Assembly: GCA_002077065.1 (NCBI GenBank) | Contig: NAJO01000036.1 | Span: 124,001 to 188,000 of the forward strand | Length of the DNA stretch: 64,000 bases | Direction: 5' to 3' | Source of the DNA: Cryoendolithus antarcticus | Taxonomy: Eukaryota; Ascomycota; Dothideomycetes; Cladosporiales; Cladosporiaceae | In this document: positions 1 to 10,458 of the stretch, one piece after another | Layout: each line of letters opens with the position of its first letter | How positions within the stretch are numbered: the first letter of the stretch is position 1 | Made by a program: the position numbers and the translations under genes | The notes under the pieces: model-generated | What the model was told of the DNA's origin: nothing | The model's input: only the letters and a program-made list of their open reading frames with translations | The model's database searches: none

Positions 1-95
1 CAAGTAACAGTTGCCACACTGGACTGCGATAGCCTTACTACGACCAGCAACGATATCATATCCCCCTACCTCAAACCCCCAAGCACAACACAAGC

Positions 96-527
96 ATGGG
101 CTCCGTCGTCATCCCCCATCTCGTCACAGGCTGGCACGTCGACCAAGCCATTATGTCCGAAGAAGACCGCCTTGTCCTAATCCGCTTCGGCCGCGACTGG
201 GACCCCGACTGCATGGCTCAAGACGAAGTGCTTTACAAGATCGCCGACCGCGTGAAAAACTTCGCCGTAATCTACGTCTGCGACCTCGACCAAGTGCCCG
301 ACTTCAAGCAAATGTACGAGCTCTACGATACGGTTACCATCATGTTCTTTTTCCGGAACAAGCACATGATGTGTGATTTCGGGACGGGAAATAATAATAA
401 GTTGAATTGGGTTTTGGAGGATAAGCAGGAGTTGATTGATATTATTGAGACGATTTATAAGGGGGCGAAGAAGGGGAGGGGGTTGGTGGTCAGTCCGAAG
501 GATTATAGTACGAGGTATCGGTACTGA
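96..527 (+). CDS. DIB1: U5 snRNP protein Dib1/Dim1 (TXNL4A family)
   Basis: Intronless 143-codon gene, the usual full length of this very conserved thioredoxin-fold family. Dib1 (Dim1 in S. pombe, TXNL4A in human) is a U5 / tri-snRNP component needed for pre-mRNA splicing; it sits near the 5' splice site and leaves during spliceosome activation. Visible family features are the N-terminal HLVTGWHVDQAI block, VLIRFGRDWDPDCM, VYVCDLDQVPDF-like strand (here IYVCDLDQVPDF) and the C-terminal KGRGLVVSPKDYSTRYRY. The Cys pair of true thioredoxins is not conserved, as normal for the family. The start is the first ATG and matches the family N-terminus MGS. The gene converges on SUV3 with about 330 bp between stops. 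Identity is near certain from the sequence; function is family knowledge. Confidence 0.97.
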   Translation: MGSVVIPHLVTGWHVDQAIMSEEDRLVLIRFGRDWDPDCMAQDEVLYKIADRVKNFAVIYVCDLDQVPDFKQMYELYDTVTIMFFFRNKHMMCDFGTGNNNKLNWVLEDKQELIDIIETIYKGAKKGRGLVVSPKDYSTRYRY

Positions 528-855
528 GGTGGCGGAGGGGTGGTGCTGTTGGTGTTGATTCGGCTGGGAGCAGTGCAAGCTGACAACGGATGAAGGATCA
601 TGTCTACGCGATGAGCGCGTGAGACTGGGCCCACGGATGGCGTCAGAGCGGCTCAAGCTCATGGGCAACGTGACATGGAGGAGTAACGACAGGCAGGTGG
701 CACAGCATCAGGCTGATGGTCTCTGGCACACGACATGAACGAATGAAATGGGTTGGTCTTCCTCGATACACATCCTCTACATTGCGCCATGCTAATCTCT
801 CAATTCCACTCGTAGCATACATGATCTGTACATTGTATTTCCACACCTCAACAGT
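528..855. other. Convergent intergenic region DIB1/SUV3
   Basis: This 328 bp stretch lies between two converging stop codons and presumably holds both 3' UTRs and polyadenylation signals. I see no gene in it. Confidence 0.6.
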
Positions 856-3657
856 CTATCTGTTGACGCCTGCCGCGGGTAGTGGCACAGATTCTGAATC
901 CCCCAAGGCCATGGCTTCAGACAATAGCTTCTCCAGCGGCACGTCGCGGTGTTTGGCAGCAGTCGGTGATGTTGGCGGAGGGCGCTCGGCATCTTCGGTA
1001 GATGCACCTCCAAGCTTGCTTGCAGTGCTGTCGTCATCTGCAAGTATGTCGAGCTCCTCGGGCGCCTCGACTTCGATGTCCTCCTCGCTTACAAGCCGAT
1101 CGTCGGTGTTGTCGGGAACATTTTGCACGACGTCCCCGTCACCAAAAATAGCCCCGTGGCCTTCGCTAGTGTCAAGTCCGCTTGTCATTTGCCCATCGCT
1201 GTCTTCTGCTGCCGGGTCCACTACCTCGTCCTCGATTGCACTCTGCGCAGCAAGCACTTCGTCTCTATGCACCTGCTTCTGCCTCACTTCCGCAATCTTC
1301 CGCCTCTGCGCCTCAGTAAAGCTGAATTTATCGAGCACTTCTTCGATCTTCTGCTCAACCATATCCTTGACGTGATTCGCCAGTGCTCGCGTATTGAAGA
1401 TGCCAGCGAACCTGAAGCTCAACCACAGGTAAGCCACAACGCCTTTGTGAAGCGTCTCGAGTGACTTCAAATACTCCCGGTTCGGGCTCGCTTCTTCTTC
1501 GAGAACTTCGAGAGGAAGCTCGGGAATATCCGCTATGTTGCCGCCAGTTTGGCTAGCTATGATACGAGCGAATGCCGGCATGAGTGATTTCCACATCTCA
1601 GCATCAGTCTGGCTAGCAGGGCAAGCACAGATGATATTCCGATCCACGACTGTCAGGCCCTCGATCGGCTCTATCAGATCCGCTAACCATACATGATCTT
1701 TGAGAGCGCAGAGGTGGAAGCGCTTATGCATCATGCACAGCTCGTGCAGCCGCGTAAGGATGTAAGAGAAGGGCGTGCCGGGCGGGAAGTAAGAGGAGAA
1801 GCGCTCAAGCACTGGACTGGGAGGTGCTATGCCGGCGGAGAGGATGGGCTCGGCTTCGGAGGACATGGCGGAGCGGACGACGGGGAAGTCGAAATTTTCG
1901 AGCGTGGTCACTATGCCAACGTTCTCAGGTTCTGAGATACTGGGGGCAGGGTCGCCTTTGACTGCTGATAGTGGCTCGTCGGCTTTCTGCGTTGCTTGGG
2001 CGGCTGTGCGATAACGTCCAGCGCGACCGGCAATCTGCTTGATGTCTGCTATGGACAGCGTGCGCCGCGCGGAGCCGTCCCATTTATTGGAGGCTTCGAA
2101 GATGATGCGTTTGATGGCGAGGTTTAGACCCATACCCACTGCGTCACTGGCTACAAGGAAGTCGTAGTCGTTTTCCGGGTCGTTGAATAGCCGGGCTTGC
2201 GCCGCCCGAGTCTCTGGTGGCAAGCTGCCGTAGACAATGGCGACTTTGCGGCCGGTGTCGCGTTCAATCTGCTTGCGCAGGGCATGTATGCCGATGACGG
2301 AGAAGCTGACAATGCAGTCACCCTTGCGGAGGTCTTTGAGATTGCCGTTGAGTGACTGGTCGGCGATCTGGAGGGGCGAGAGGCGCTTGTAGTGATGTAT
2401 CACAAGCTTCTCCCCAAGTGATGCCGCGATCTCGCGAATCAGTGGAACTGTCCTCTCCTCGCCACAAAGATGGACTTCCTTCGCCTTCACTCCGAGCAAA
2501 GCCTGAGTCCAGGCCCAGCCTCGGTCATTACTGCCAATCATCTGAATCTCGTCGATGACTGCTACATCCAAGTGCATGTTTAGTGGCACCATTTCGACAG
2601 TGCAGCTCGTCAGATAGCCCTCAGCGTCTTTCACAGCTTCTGGAACGCGTCGTTCTTCACCAGTCACGAGAGCGCAAATCTTGCCTCGTGCGTTCATCCG
2701 CGTGTAGACCTCGTGTGCCAGTAGGCGCAATGGTCCCGCATAGACGCCCTTCTCGGCCTCTTCCAGTCGCTTGAGCGCATGATACGTCTTGCCTGAGTTT
2801 GTTGGGCCGACATGCAGATGTATTACTCTCTGCAGAGCCCTAGTTGCAGGGTACCATTCACTTGGGTATCGCAAGTCTGCCACAGCCTGCTGGTTCGCCA
2901 GCTCTGAATCTGTGAATCGTGCCCCAGTAATGTGACCGTAGAAAGCGTACTTGATTCGATTATCCAGACCCCTCTGCCCTTGAGCCCTAAAGGCATTCCT
3001 CAGATCATCCATGACAGACGCTCCTTCGGCTCTGCCCTTGACAGCTAGACCCTCGAATGGCACGCCACCTTTGCTGATAGACCACAAGCCTGACTCCAGC
3101 AAGAAGCTCTTCCATAGCTGTGGAAAAGAGTCGGCATTGCCACCCTCCGCTTTCGCATCTCGCCTCATGCGCTCAATGACAGGCGCATCCTTCAGCTCCT
3201 CTTTCATCACCGTAAGTCTAGTCTGTAGTGCCTCGCTGAACGTAGCGGGCTTCCTATCCCACTGCTTTTTAACAACGCCATCTGGTAACTCATACCCTCG
3301 TCCGCTAACTTTGCGGATTGGACTAGCATTGTCCAAGACGAGACGCCTTGAGCCAGATGCATTGCCGCCACTCCCGAACTTCGATTCTGAGCGTCTGGTG
3401 CGACCTTCGCCGTCGCGAGGGCGAAACGCTGAGCGCTTGTCGGTGAGTTCGAGTGATCTAGTGCTGGGATATTTCCGTCTTGATTCAGTCGCGCCTTCCC
3501 GGGACCGTGGTGCCGAAGTTGAATGCAAGCGAAGGGAGCGGAGGTGTAATCGATGGGCTCGTACGGCACAGTAGCTGCATCGAGTTATTGCATCGCTGCC
3601 GCGGATGGGAGTGAGCATGCCAAAGAGTGGCAGAACACGATTGTCAGAGTGCAGCAT
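856..3657 (-). CDS. SUV3: Mitochondrial ATP-dependent RNA helicase Suv3
   Basis: Intronless gene of about 933 codons. Suv3 is the helicase subunit of the mitochondrial RNA degradosome (with Dss1 in yeast) and also affects intron and mtDNA turnover. The helicase core shows Walker A GPTNSGKT near residue 282, the DEIQM Walker B box near 370, then motifs around VYGSLPPETRAAQ and IAGRAGRYR in RecA domain 2, followed by the Suv3 C-terminal domain. The N-terminus is rich in Arg, Ser and Leu without acids (YCAVRAHRLHLRSLRLHS), as expected for a mitochondrial presequence. The open frame runs further upstream but only through GTG; ATGs at 3657 and 3618 (17 and 4 codons into that frame) are both plausible starts, the second giving a cleaner presequence. 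The last 130 residues or so are an acidic, low-complexity tail, longer than in yeast. Divergent from SEC1. Confidence 0.95.
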   Translation of the reverse strand: MLHSDNRVLPLFGMLTPIRGSDAITRCSYCAVRAHRLHLRSLRLHSTSAPRSREGATESRRKYPSTRSLELTDKRSAFRPRDGEGRTRRSESKFGSGGNASGSRRLVLDNASPIRKVSGRGYELPDGVVKKQWDRKPATFSEALQTRLTVMKEELKDAPVIERMRRDAKAEGGNADSFPQLWKSFLLESGLWSISKGGVPFEGLAVKGRAEGASVMDDLRNAFRAQGQRGLDNRIKYAFYGHITGARFTDSELANQQAVADLRYPSEWYPATRALQRVIHLHVGPTNSGKTYHALKRLEEAEKGVYAGPLRLLAHEVYTRMNARGKICALVTGEERRVPEAVKDAEGYLTSCTVEMVPLNMHLDVAVIDEIQMIGSNDRGWAWTQALLGVKAKEVHLCGEERTVPLIREIAASLGEKLVIHHYKRLSPLQIADQSLNGNLKDLRKGDCIVSFSVIGIHALRKQIERDTGRKVAIVYGSLPPETRAAQARLFNDPENDYDFLVASDAVGMGLNLAIKRIIFEASNKWDGSARRTLSIADIKQIAGRAGRYRTAAQATQKADEPLSAVKGDPAPSISEPENVGIVTTLENFDFPVVRSAMSSEAEPILSAGIAPPSPVLERFSSYFPPGTPFSYILTRLHELCMMHKRFHLCALKDHVWLADLIEPIEGLTVVDRNIICACPASQTDAEMWKSLMPAFARIIASQTGGNIADIPELPLEVLEEEASPNREYLKSLETLHKGVVAYLWLSFRFAGIFNTRALANHVKDMVEQKIEEVLDKFSFTEAQRRKIAEVRQKQVHRDEVLAAQSAIEDEVVDPAAEDSDGQMTSGLDTSEGHGAIFGDGDVVQNVPDNTDDRLVSEEDIEVEAPEELDILADDDSTASKLGGASTEDAERPPPTSPTAAKHRDVPLEKLLSEAMALGDSESVPLPAAGVNR

Positions 3658-3966
3658 ATACGGGAGCACATGCTATGGGCATTGCGACAAGACGATGATG
3701 GATGCATGTTCGCTGGCGCCGGACACTCCCGCAGTTTTGCGTGATATATCGAGTGGCCGACAGTAGCCATGACTGCACCCCTCCATACCATGCCACTCTC
3801 CACTGCGGGTACCGACATGGCGGCCTATTGTCTGTGAGCACTTTATATATGGACAGAGTATCGAGACTGTGGTGTACACACATGCGATGATAGAGAGGTG
3901 GCAATCGATCCTGCCGGCGTTCATACATCGAGATCTGGCCCGGTGCGGAGCCATACCGCTGCCAAC
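3658..3966. promoter_or_regulatory. Divergent promoter region SUV3/SEC1
   Basis: 309 bp separate the SUV3 and SEC1 start codons, which point away from each other, so both promoters must lie here or overlap the 5' UTRs. No specific factor site was identified. Confidence 0.5.
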
Positions 3967-6402
3967 ATGGTGTCGATCATAGATGCTCAGCGAGAGAGTA
4001 AGCACAAGACCGCATAGTCGCGCACGCTCGCCACTTACGCTCCGCAGTAATCCTCAATACGATTCGCCAAAGCACTCGCGGCGACGTGCGTTTCTCATGC
4101 GACCCAACGCTTGACCCATTCTAATCATTACGCGCAGTGGAAAGTCCTCGTAGTCGACACCGAGTCCCGCCGCCTAATTGACAATGTCCTCGAGGAAGAC
4201 GCAGTTTTGAACGAAAACATCACACGTACGTCCGTGTCAGGCAGCTCGATACAAGCACAAGAGCCTGACTGATCCCAGACATTGAACAGATTGAGCAACG
4301 ACGCCCTACGAATCGCGATGTCGACGCCATATACTTTCTCACGCCGCAGCCGCATATTGTTGACTGTGTTATGGCGGACTTGGGCAAAAGAAAGTACAGG
4401 AAGGCTTTCTTGGTGTGGACGAGTCGTGAGTGCGACCAACCGTGTTGAGGGTGGAAGGCAAGGCTGACCTCAGATATAGTGCTACACCCAGCGCTACGAG
4501 ATCGAATAGACAAGTCCTCGACTGCGAGGGAGCAGATTGCGCTATTCAAAGTGTTGAACGTGGAGTTCTTCCCGCGAGAGTCACATCTGGTCACGTTTCG
4601 AGATCCATGGGCATTCCCTGTACTGTTCCATCCGGCTTGCAATGGTCTTGTACGGCAACATATGGAAGATGTTGCTCAGAAGGTGAGTGCGCAAGTATCA
4701 TGGACAGATGTGTAATATGATGCTGACGGCGAGATAGATCGTCGGTGTCTGCGTGGCACTTGGCGAATACCCAATAATACGATACTATAAACCCCGGACG
4801 CCATCGCATGAGGCGAGTATACTATGCTCGCATCTTGCAAGATTCGTCCAGGATGAGCTAGATCTGTACGCCAAGTTCCACGAAGACTTCCCGCCACAGA
4901 CTGGTAGAGCGAGAGGGGTACTCATCATCACCGATCGATCCATGGATCTCATGGCGCCACTTCTGCATGAGTTCACGTACCAAGCAATGGTCCACGATCT
5001 TCTGCCGATACGAGAAGGTGACAGAATCACTTACAAGACAGTCGTGAACGAGGGCCAGCCGGATCAATCCGAGAAGGAGCTCGAGATCTCCGAGAAGGAT
5101 AAGATCTGGGTCGAGAGTCGACATCAGCATATGAAGGACATTATCGAGAAGCTCACGGCCGACTTTCAGAAGTTCATGAACGCCAATCCCAACTTCACCA
5201 AGCAGGACGACAATCCGGCTTCACTGGGTGCCATCAAAGATATGTTGGCTGGGTTGCCGCAATTCCAGGAGATGAAGGAGGCATATAATCTGCATCTTAG
5301 TATGGCGCAGGAGAGTATGAACCGGTTCCAAAGATTCAAATTACCGGATGTCGCATCAGTGGAGCAGGTATGCGCTGTCCCGTACAAACCTCAATCTTCC
5401 CATACTGATTGAATACCGCAGGTGCTTGCAACAGGCCTGGACGAAGACTACAAGAAACCCAAAGGCATGGCCGACCAAGTGATCCGCATGCTCGACGAAC
5501 CCTCGGTCACACCTTCCGATCGCCTTCGCCTTCTGTGTCTCTACACTCTGCACCGATCCGGTGTCTTACCTGCAGACTTGACGAAACTACTTGCGCATGC
5601 TCAGCTCCCGTCCCAAGACGTCTACACGATCCAAAATCTCTCGCTCCTCGGCGCAAACACTAGTCGCACGCTCAAAGACTCTCGACCTGTGCCTCCAGCC
5701 CTTTTCCCTACAGTCCCACCACCGCCAGGCACCAACCTAGCAGAAGAATACGCCCTCTCTCGTTATCAGCCAGCCCTGCACTCACTCCTCGAAATACTCT
5801 CCGCCGGCTCCCTCGATCCGCAAACATTCCCATACACCAAGCCACCTCTAGACATGGGCGCAGACTCCGCCGGCCTGGCCTCAGCAACCTCTCTCCGCGC
5901 CGCGAAACCCACATGGGCTCGCTCACGCACCACAGCAGGTGCTGAGAACAGGCAGCGATGCATCGTCTTCATGGCAGGAGGCGCGACGTACAGCGAAAGC
6001 AGAGCTTGCTACAAAGTCGGCCGAGAACGAGGCAAGGAAGTCGTACTAGTCACATCACATATGCTCACACCTGCGCTTTTTATCCGACAAGTCTCCGATC
6101 TGAGCGCCGAGCGCAGACAACTCGGACTACCTGCCGATGAGCCGAAGCAACAAGCACCCGCCCACCTATCAGAACCAGATCAAGTCGCCAAGCTAGCGCC
6201 AGCACCACAGAGACAGCAAGCGATGGCGCCGGTGCAGGCAATGGGCGCTATGAATCTGAATGGCGGAGGTCCAGCTGCGGCAAGGCCACATGTGCCTGCA
6301 CCTGCAGCGGCGCCGGTACAGGCGAACAGCTCTGCAAAATTGCAAAAGGACCCGGAGAAGAAGAAGAAACATCACTTTTTCGGGAAGAAGGATAAGGCGT
6401 GA
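3967..6402 (+). CDS. SEC1: Sec1/Munc18 family exocytosis protein Sec1
   Basis: Seven-exon gene read as 3967-3997, 4048-4085, 4138-4225, 4279-4425, 4480-4682, 4738-5367 and 5422-6402, giving 705 codons in one frame (yeast Sec1 has 724). The first two exons are only 31 and 38 nt; joining them yields MVSIIDAQRE then ILNTIRQSTRGDWKVLVVD, the classic SM-protein start. Later blocks include DAIYFLTPQPHIVDCVMADL, LIITDRSMDLMAPLLHEFTYQAM and, near the end, IVFMAGGATYSESRACY, the conserved SM C-terminal motif. The tail is Ala/Pro/Gln-rich and ends in a Lys-rich stretch (EKKKKHHFFGKKDKA), resembling Mso1-binding or membrane-proximal basic tails. Sec1 binds assembled exocytic SNARE complexes at the plasma membrane and promotes vesicle fusion at hyphal tips. 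All six introns have GT-AG ends; splice sites were chosen by frame and family conservation. Confidence 0.95.
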
Positions 6403-6500
6403 GCTGAGCATGGGCACCAGTTCTACAACGTGGCATCTCGCGCATTTCAAGCAAGTAGGCAGACGTAATAGATCATGATGGCATTGTTCCATTTTCAAGG

Positions 6501-7283
6501 TCATAACCCGAATAGCAAGCCCAACAGGCATGCGAATCCCGCTACTCCCGCGTTCGTGCTCAGCAATCGCGTTCCAGCACTCGCGCTCGTCGTCGCTGCG
6601 GCTGTTGTCCCCGACCTCGTCGCGCTCGCCGTCCCACTCACGACCGTCGTCCCTGCCGCTGTGCTACTCCCACTTCCACTAGACCCCGTCTCCGCTGCCC
6701 TGCTTTCCGTACTCGTCGCACTTCCGCCATATGTATGCCCGAACAAATCCGTCGTCAGCGGCATGGTGCTCACTTGCGCCGCCGGCACCGTGATGTCTGA
6801 AAGCGACACGCCGCTTGCGGTGTACACCCACAGGCATGTGGGCGTCTGCACAGGCTTGTAGTCGCCATAGACAGTCGTATCGCTCGCCGTAGACACACTG
6901 CCAGACGTGAAGGTAATAGGATAATACGCCGCGTTCCCTGTGCTCGTCGCGGCCAAACTTAGTAACGGCGTCGACGCGCCAGCCGTGCAACTCTGTCACG
7001 CTGTGGGCACGGGCTGCAGTCCCGTCGTCGTCGTGTCGGAGCCCGGGACTAGGCAGCATACCAAATTCTGCAGGTTGAATGTGCGGTTATCGGGCGAGGG
7101 CCAGTTGTACAGGTCTTGGGTTGTATCAACTATGCTGCCGGCGCAGCAGAAGGTTTGGAAGTCGGAGGGTTGTTGGGTGGAGTTTGCGCATTGTGAGGAC
7201 GCGAAGGAGGTGTCGAACTGCGGGGCGATGCACCAGGGTGTGCTGATCAGGCCGGACGGGACAGAGAGGGTGAGGGAGGACAT
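6501..7283 (-). CDS. GPI-type surface protein with an internal TGA
   Basis: A 259-sense-codon frame broken by one in-frame TGA at 6996-6998. The N-terminal half is Cys-rich (STPWCIAPQFD, FCCAGSIVD, NLVCCLVPGSD); the second half continues with QSCTAGAS, then TPTCLWVYTASGVSL, a Ser/Thr/Gly-rich stalk and a short hydrophobic end (AGVAGFACLLGLLFGL) typical of a GPI-attachment signal. This layout resembles Dothideomycete Cys-rich GPI proteins of unknown role at the cell surface. Two readings explain the TGA: a nonsense mutation or readthrough codon (context TGA-C), or a 69-nt in-frame intron from a GTATGC donor to a GACAG acceptor, which would delete the CC pair. No signal peptide follows the only in-frame ATG at 7283, and an in-frame stop lies just upstream, so the 5' end is also doubtful. 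It may be a decaying gene. Confidence 0.55.
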
Positions 7284-7940
7284 GGCTGCTGTTGCTTCGG
7301 ACCCGGGGGTTCAAGGGGGGCCTTCGATGTGGCTGCGGTCATGAGTCGCGTCCACGATGAGGGCTGTATGGTGATAGAGATTCACGCAACTGTAAAGCCA
7401 AGGAGAGAGAACAGAATAGGATGTACGCTCAAGACAGAGGAATGCAAGGAGGTGTTGTCACTGTACATTGTAGCAAGTAAGGTTTCGCTCACGTGTCTGA
7501 GCTTGAGCCAATACGGGTTCGAGGCGTTGTCCCATCATGGCCATTCGCGGAGCTGCTATTCGGAGATGTGTGATATTGAAGAGGTGCGACATTCACGAAG
7601 AAATTACTGCGGGTGGAGAGAAGCGATGTGTGCATTGGTACAAGGGATTGGTAGCCGATGGCACAGAGGTAAGGATGCATCAAGTCTTTGAGATACAAGA
7701 TCTGCCAAGGAAGCCTCTTAGTCATGCGAGATGCTGCACCGTGACGTGACCAGGTAGCCATTGAGACCTGCCGTGAGCCGGAACAACGACATATGATCCG
7801 CCGGGCGCCGTAGACTTCATCAAAAGCAGTATCAATGCTCCATCGCCGTCTGCTAGGCCATCTATCTCTCCCTTGCTGCACGTCGTCGTCGTCCCAATCC
7901 GTCTGACCCCCTTCGCGATGCATTGAAAGCGATCGCGACC
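7284..7940. other. Intergenic region upstream of NDE1
   Basis: The 657 bp separate the starts of the GPI-type ORF and NDE1, which diverge. Short ORFs here have no recognisable family and look like chance frames. The pyrimidine-rich stretch just before NDE1 is typical of fungal 5' leaders. Confidence 0.4.
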
Positions 7941-10080
7941 ATGGCGTCCACTCCGCGCGCCTTCAATGGGCTCGCTCGTAGCAGTGTTGCGCGACAGTTC
8001 TTCCGGGCTACGCGAAGCAACGCTTCCCAATGCCAGCAGCGGACTCTCACCTCTGCAGTGCGGCAGCAACTCCCTCAAACATGGCGGCGACGCACAGCGA
8101 TGCCCATGTCGAGACTCGTTCTCATACGAGCCGAGTCTACAGCCGCAGCGGTAGATAACGCACTCAAGACGAAGGTCAAGGCAGTAAAGTCAAAGTCACG
8201 CATAGTGCGATTCGCGGCGCGAGCATTCGCAACACTCGGCTTCGTCGTTGTCGTTGCCGGCGTGGTGGTAGTTGGCTTCTTCATATACGATGCCACAACG
8301 TACAGCTCATTGGGCGCAGACGCAGACATTCCGGTATCAGAGCTGGCTCTGAACCCAAGACGAGGTGGACCAAAGAATCTGCCGATAGCAGAGTACTACC
8401 TCTCGGACGATGACTGTGAGGATTCCAAGGACACAAAGCATAAGCCGAAGCTGGTCATATTGGGAACAGGATGGGCGAGCGTGGCGTTGCTGAAGCAATT
8501 GAACGCCGGAGACTATCATGTTACTGTGATAAGTCCGGAGAACCACTTTCTCTTCACGCCCATGCTCCCATCAGCGACTGTCGGTACGCTTGAACTTCGG
8601 TCGCTCGTGGAGCCAATTCGTCGCATAGTAATGCGCGTCAGAGGGCACTTCCTAAAGGCTTCCGCAGTGGATGTCGAGTTCAGCGAGAAGCTTGTCGAGG
8701 TCTCTTCCGTCGGCCCCACTGGCGAGGATCAGCGGTTCTATGTTCCCTACGACAAACTGGTTGTAGGCGTCGGCTCACAGACGAATCCTCATGGAGTCAA
8801 AGGTCTCGAGAACTGCCACTTTCTCAAGAACATTGCCGACGCTGGTAACATTCGCAACAAGATCATCAAGAATCTCGAAATAGCCTGCTTGCCCACAACA
8901 ACCGACTCCGAGCGCCGGCGCCTCTTGTCATTTGTTGTCTCCGGCGGCGGACCAACAGGCGTCGAGTTCGCAGCCGAGCTCTACGACATGCTGAATGAAG
9001 ATCTCTGCAAGTATTACCCACGGCTCCTTCGAAACGAGATCTCCGTTCACGTCATTCAGTCAAGAGGCCACATCCTGAACACCTACGACGAAGCTCTAAG
9101 CAAATACGCGGAAGCCCGCTTCGCCCATGATGGTCTAGACATCCAGACCAATGCCCGCGTGAAAGAAGTCCGCCCCGATAAGATTCTCTTTTCGCAAAAG
9201 GATGAAACAGGCCAGATCGTCACGAAAGAGCTTCCCCACGGTTTCTGTCTCTGGTCCACCGGTGTAGCACAGACAGACTTCTCGCAGATGCTTGCCAAGA
9301 AATTGGGAGACTCTCAAACCAACCGCCACGCTCTAGAAACCGACACGCATCTCCGGCTCTCTGGCACCCCGTTGGGAGACGTCTATTGCGTCGGGGACTG
9401 CAGCACAGTGCAGAATAACGTTTCCGATCACATAATGACGTTCCTCCGCACTCTCGCGTGGGAGAAAGGCAAGGATCCCGAGGCGATGAAGATCACTTTT
9501 GCGGATTGGCGAGGAGTGGCCAAACGCGTCAAATCGCGCTTCCCGCAAGCTGGTGATCACTTGCGAAGACTGGATAAGCTCTTCGAAGCCTACGATACGG
9601 ACAGATCCGGCACTCTGGACTTCTCGGAACTGAACGAGCTATTAAAGCAGATCGACTCGAAGCTGACTTCCCTCCCTGCTACGGCACAGCGCGCTAATCA
9701 ACAGGGCGTCTATCTTGGGCACAAGTTCAATAAGCTCGCGCACGCGGCACCTGGCATGGCGATCAACGATATGGCTGATGGTGATATTGACGAGGCTGTT
9801 TACAAAGCTTTCGAGTACCATCACATGGGCTCCCTGGCCTACATCGGCAATGGTGCGATTTTCGATATTAACGGGTACAACTTTGGAGGTGGACTGTTTG
9901 CGGCTTACTTGTGGCGCGGCGCGTACTTTGCGCAGAGCGTGAGTATGAGGACGAGGGTGTTATTGGCTATGGATTGGGGAAAGAGGACGCTGTTTGGGAG
10001 AGGTGAGTTGACTCGTTGGACCGCGCCTTGGATTGTGACTGGGTTTGCTGACTTTGCGCGCAGACATGATGAATTATTAG
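7941..10080 (+). CDS. NDE1: External alternative NAD(P)H:ubiquinone oxidoreductase with EF-hand
   Basis: Two exons, 7941-10002 and 10064-10080, give 692 residues; the 61-nt intron has GTGAGT, a GCTGAC branch site and CGCAG, and joins ...LFGR to DMMNY, matching the family end. The open frame starts slightly earlier at a TTG; the ATG at 7941 begins an Arg/Ser-rich mitochondrial presequence. A membrane segment spans residues 95-116, then the first Rossmann nucleotide site (VILGTGWAS, about 172-180), the second one (VVSGGGPTGVEF) and an EF-hand loop DTDRSGTLDFSE at about 551-562. Type II NADH dehydrogenases oxidise NAD(P)H without pumping protons; those with an inserted EF-hand, like N. crassa NDE1, face the intermembrane space and are Ca2+ dependent. 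Whether NADH or NADPH is preferred cannot be read here. Confidence 0.95.
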
Positions 10081-10458
10081 ATCGACTGCCTCGCGGGGCA
10101 GAGTGTATAGACGTACAATTTAGTGGCGAGTACAAAGCATTGACTTCCGTGCATTTCGACCATCGTCACAGCCAAAGCCACAATGCCCGAGCTGCTGACC
10201 TTCGCTGCTGGCACGGTTCGTACCAACCGACCTCTTGTCGCCTCCCCTCGCCTAACCCGAGACGAGCCGCAGGCTTTTCAGACCACGCTGAATGTGGCCA
10301 ATAGCAAAGTCTCTATTGCTGTATGCCTCCGCAATTTTGACTGAAAGTCAAAGACTGAAGGCACAAGTAGAAACCCCGGTGGAAGTATGGACGCAATGTA
10401 GGTGTGTATAGTGCGCTTCCTTCATCATCATTGATTTTTCCGCTTCCGCCTCGCCAGC

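Noticed and set aside
716..1375. 219-codon plus-strand ORF
   Set aside because: It lies antisense over the 3' half of SUV3 and is a Ser-rich shadow of its acidic tail; no promoter or homology supports it.
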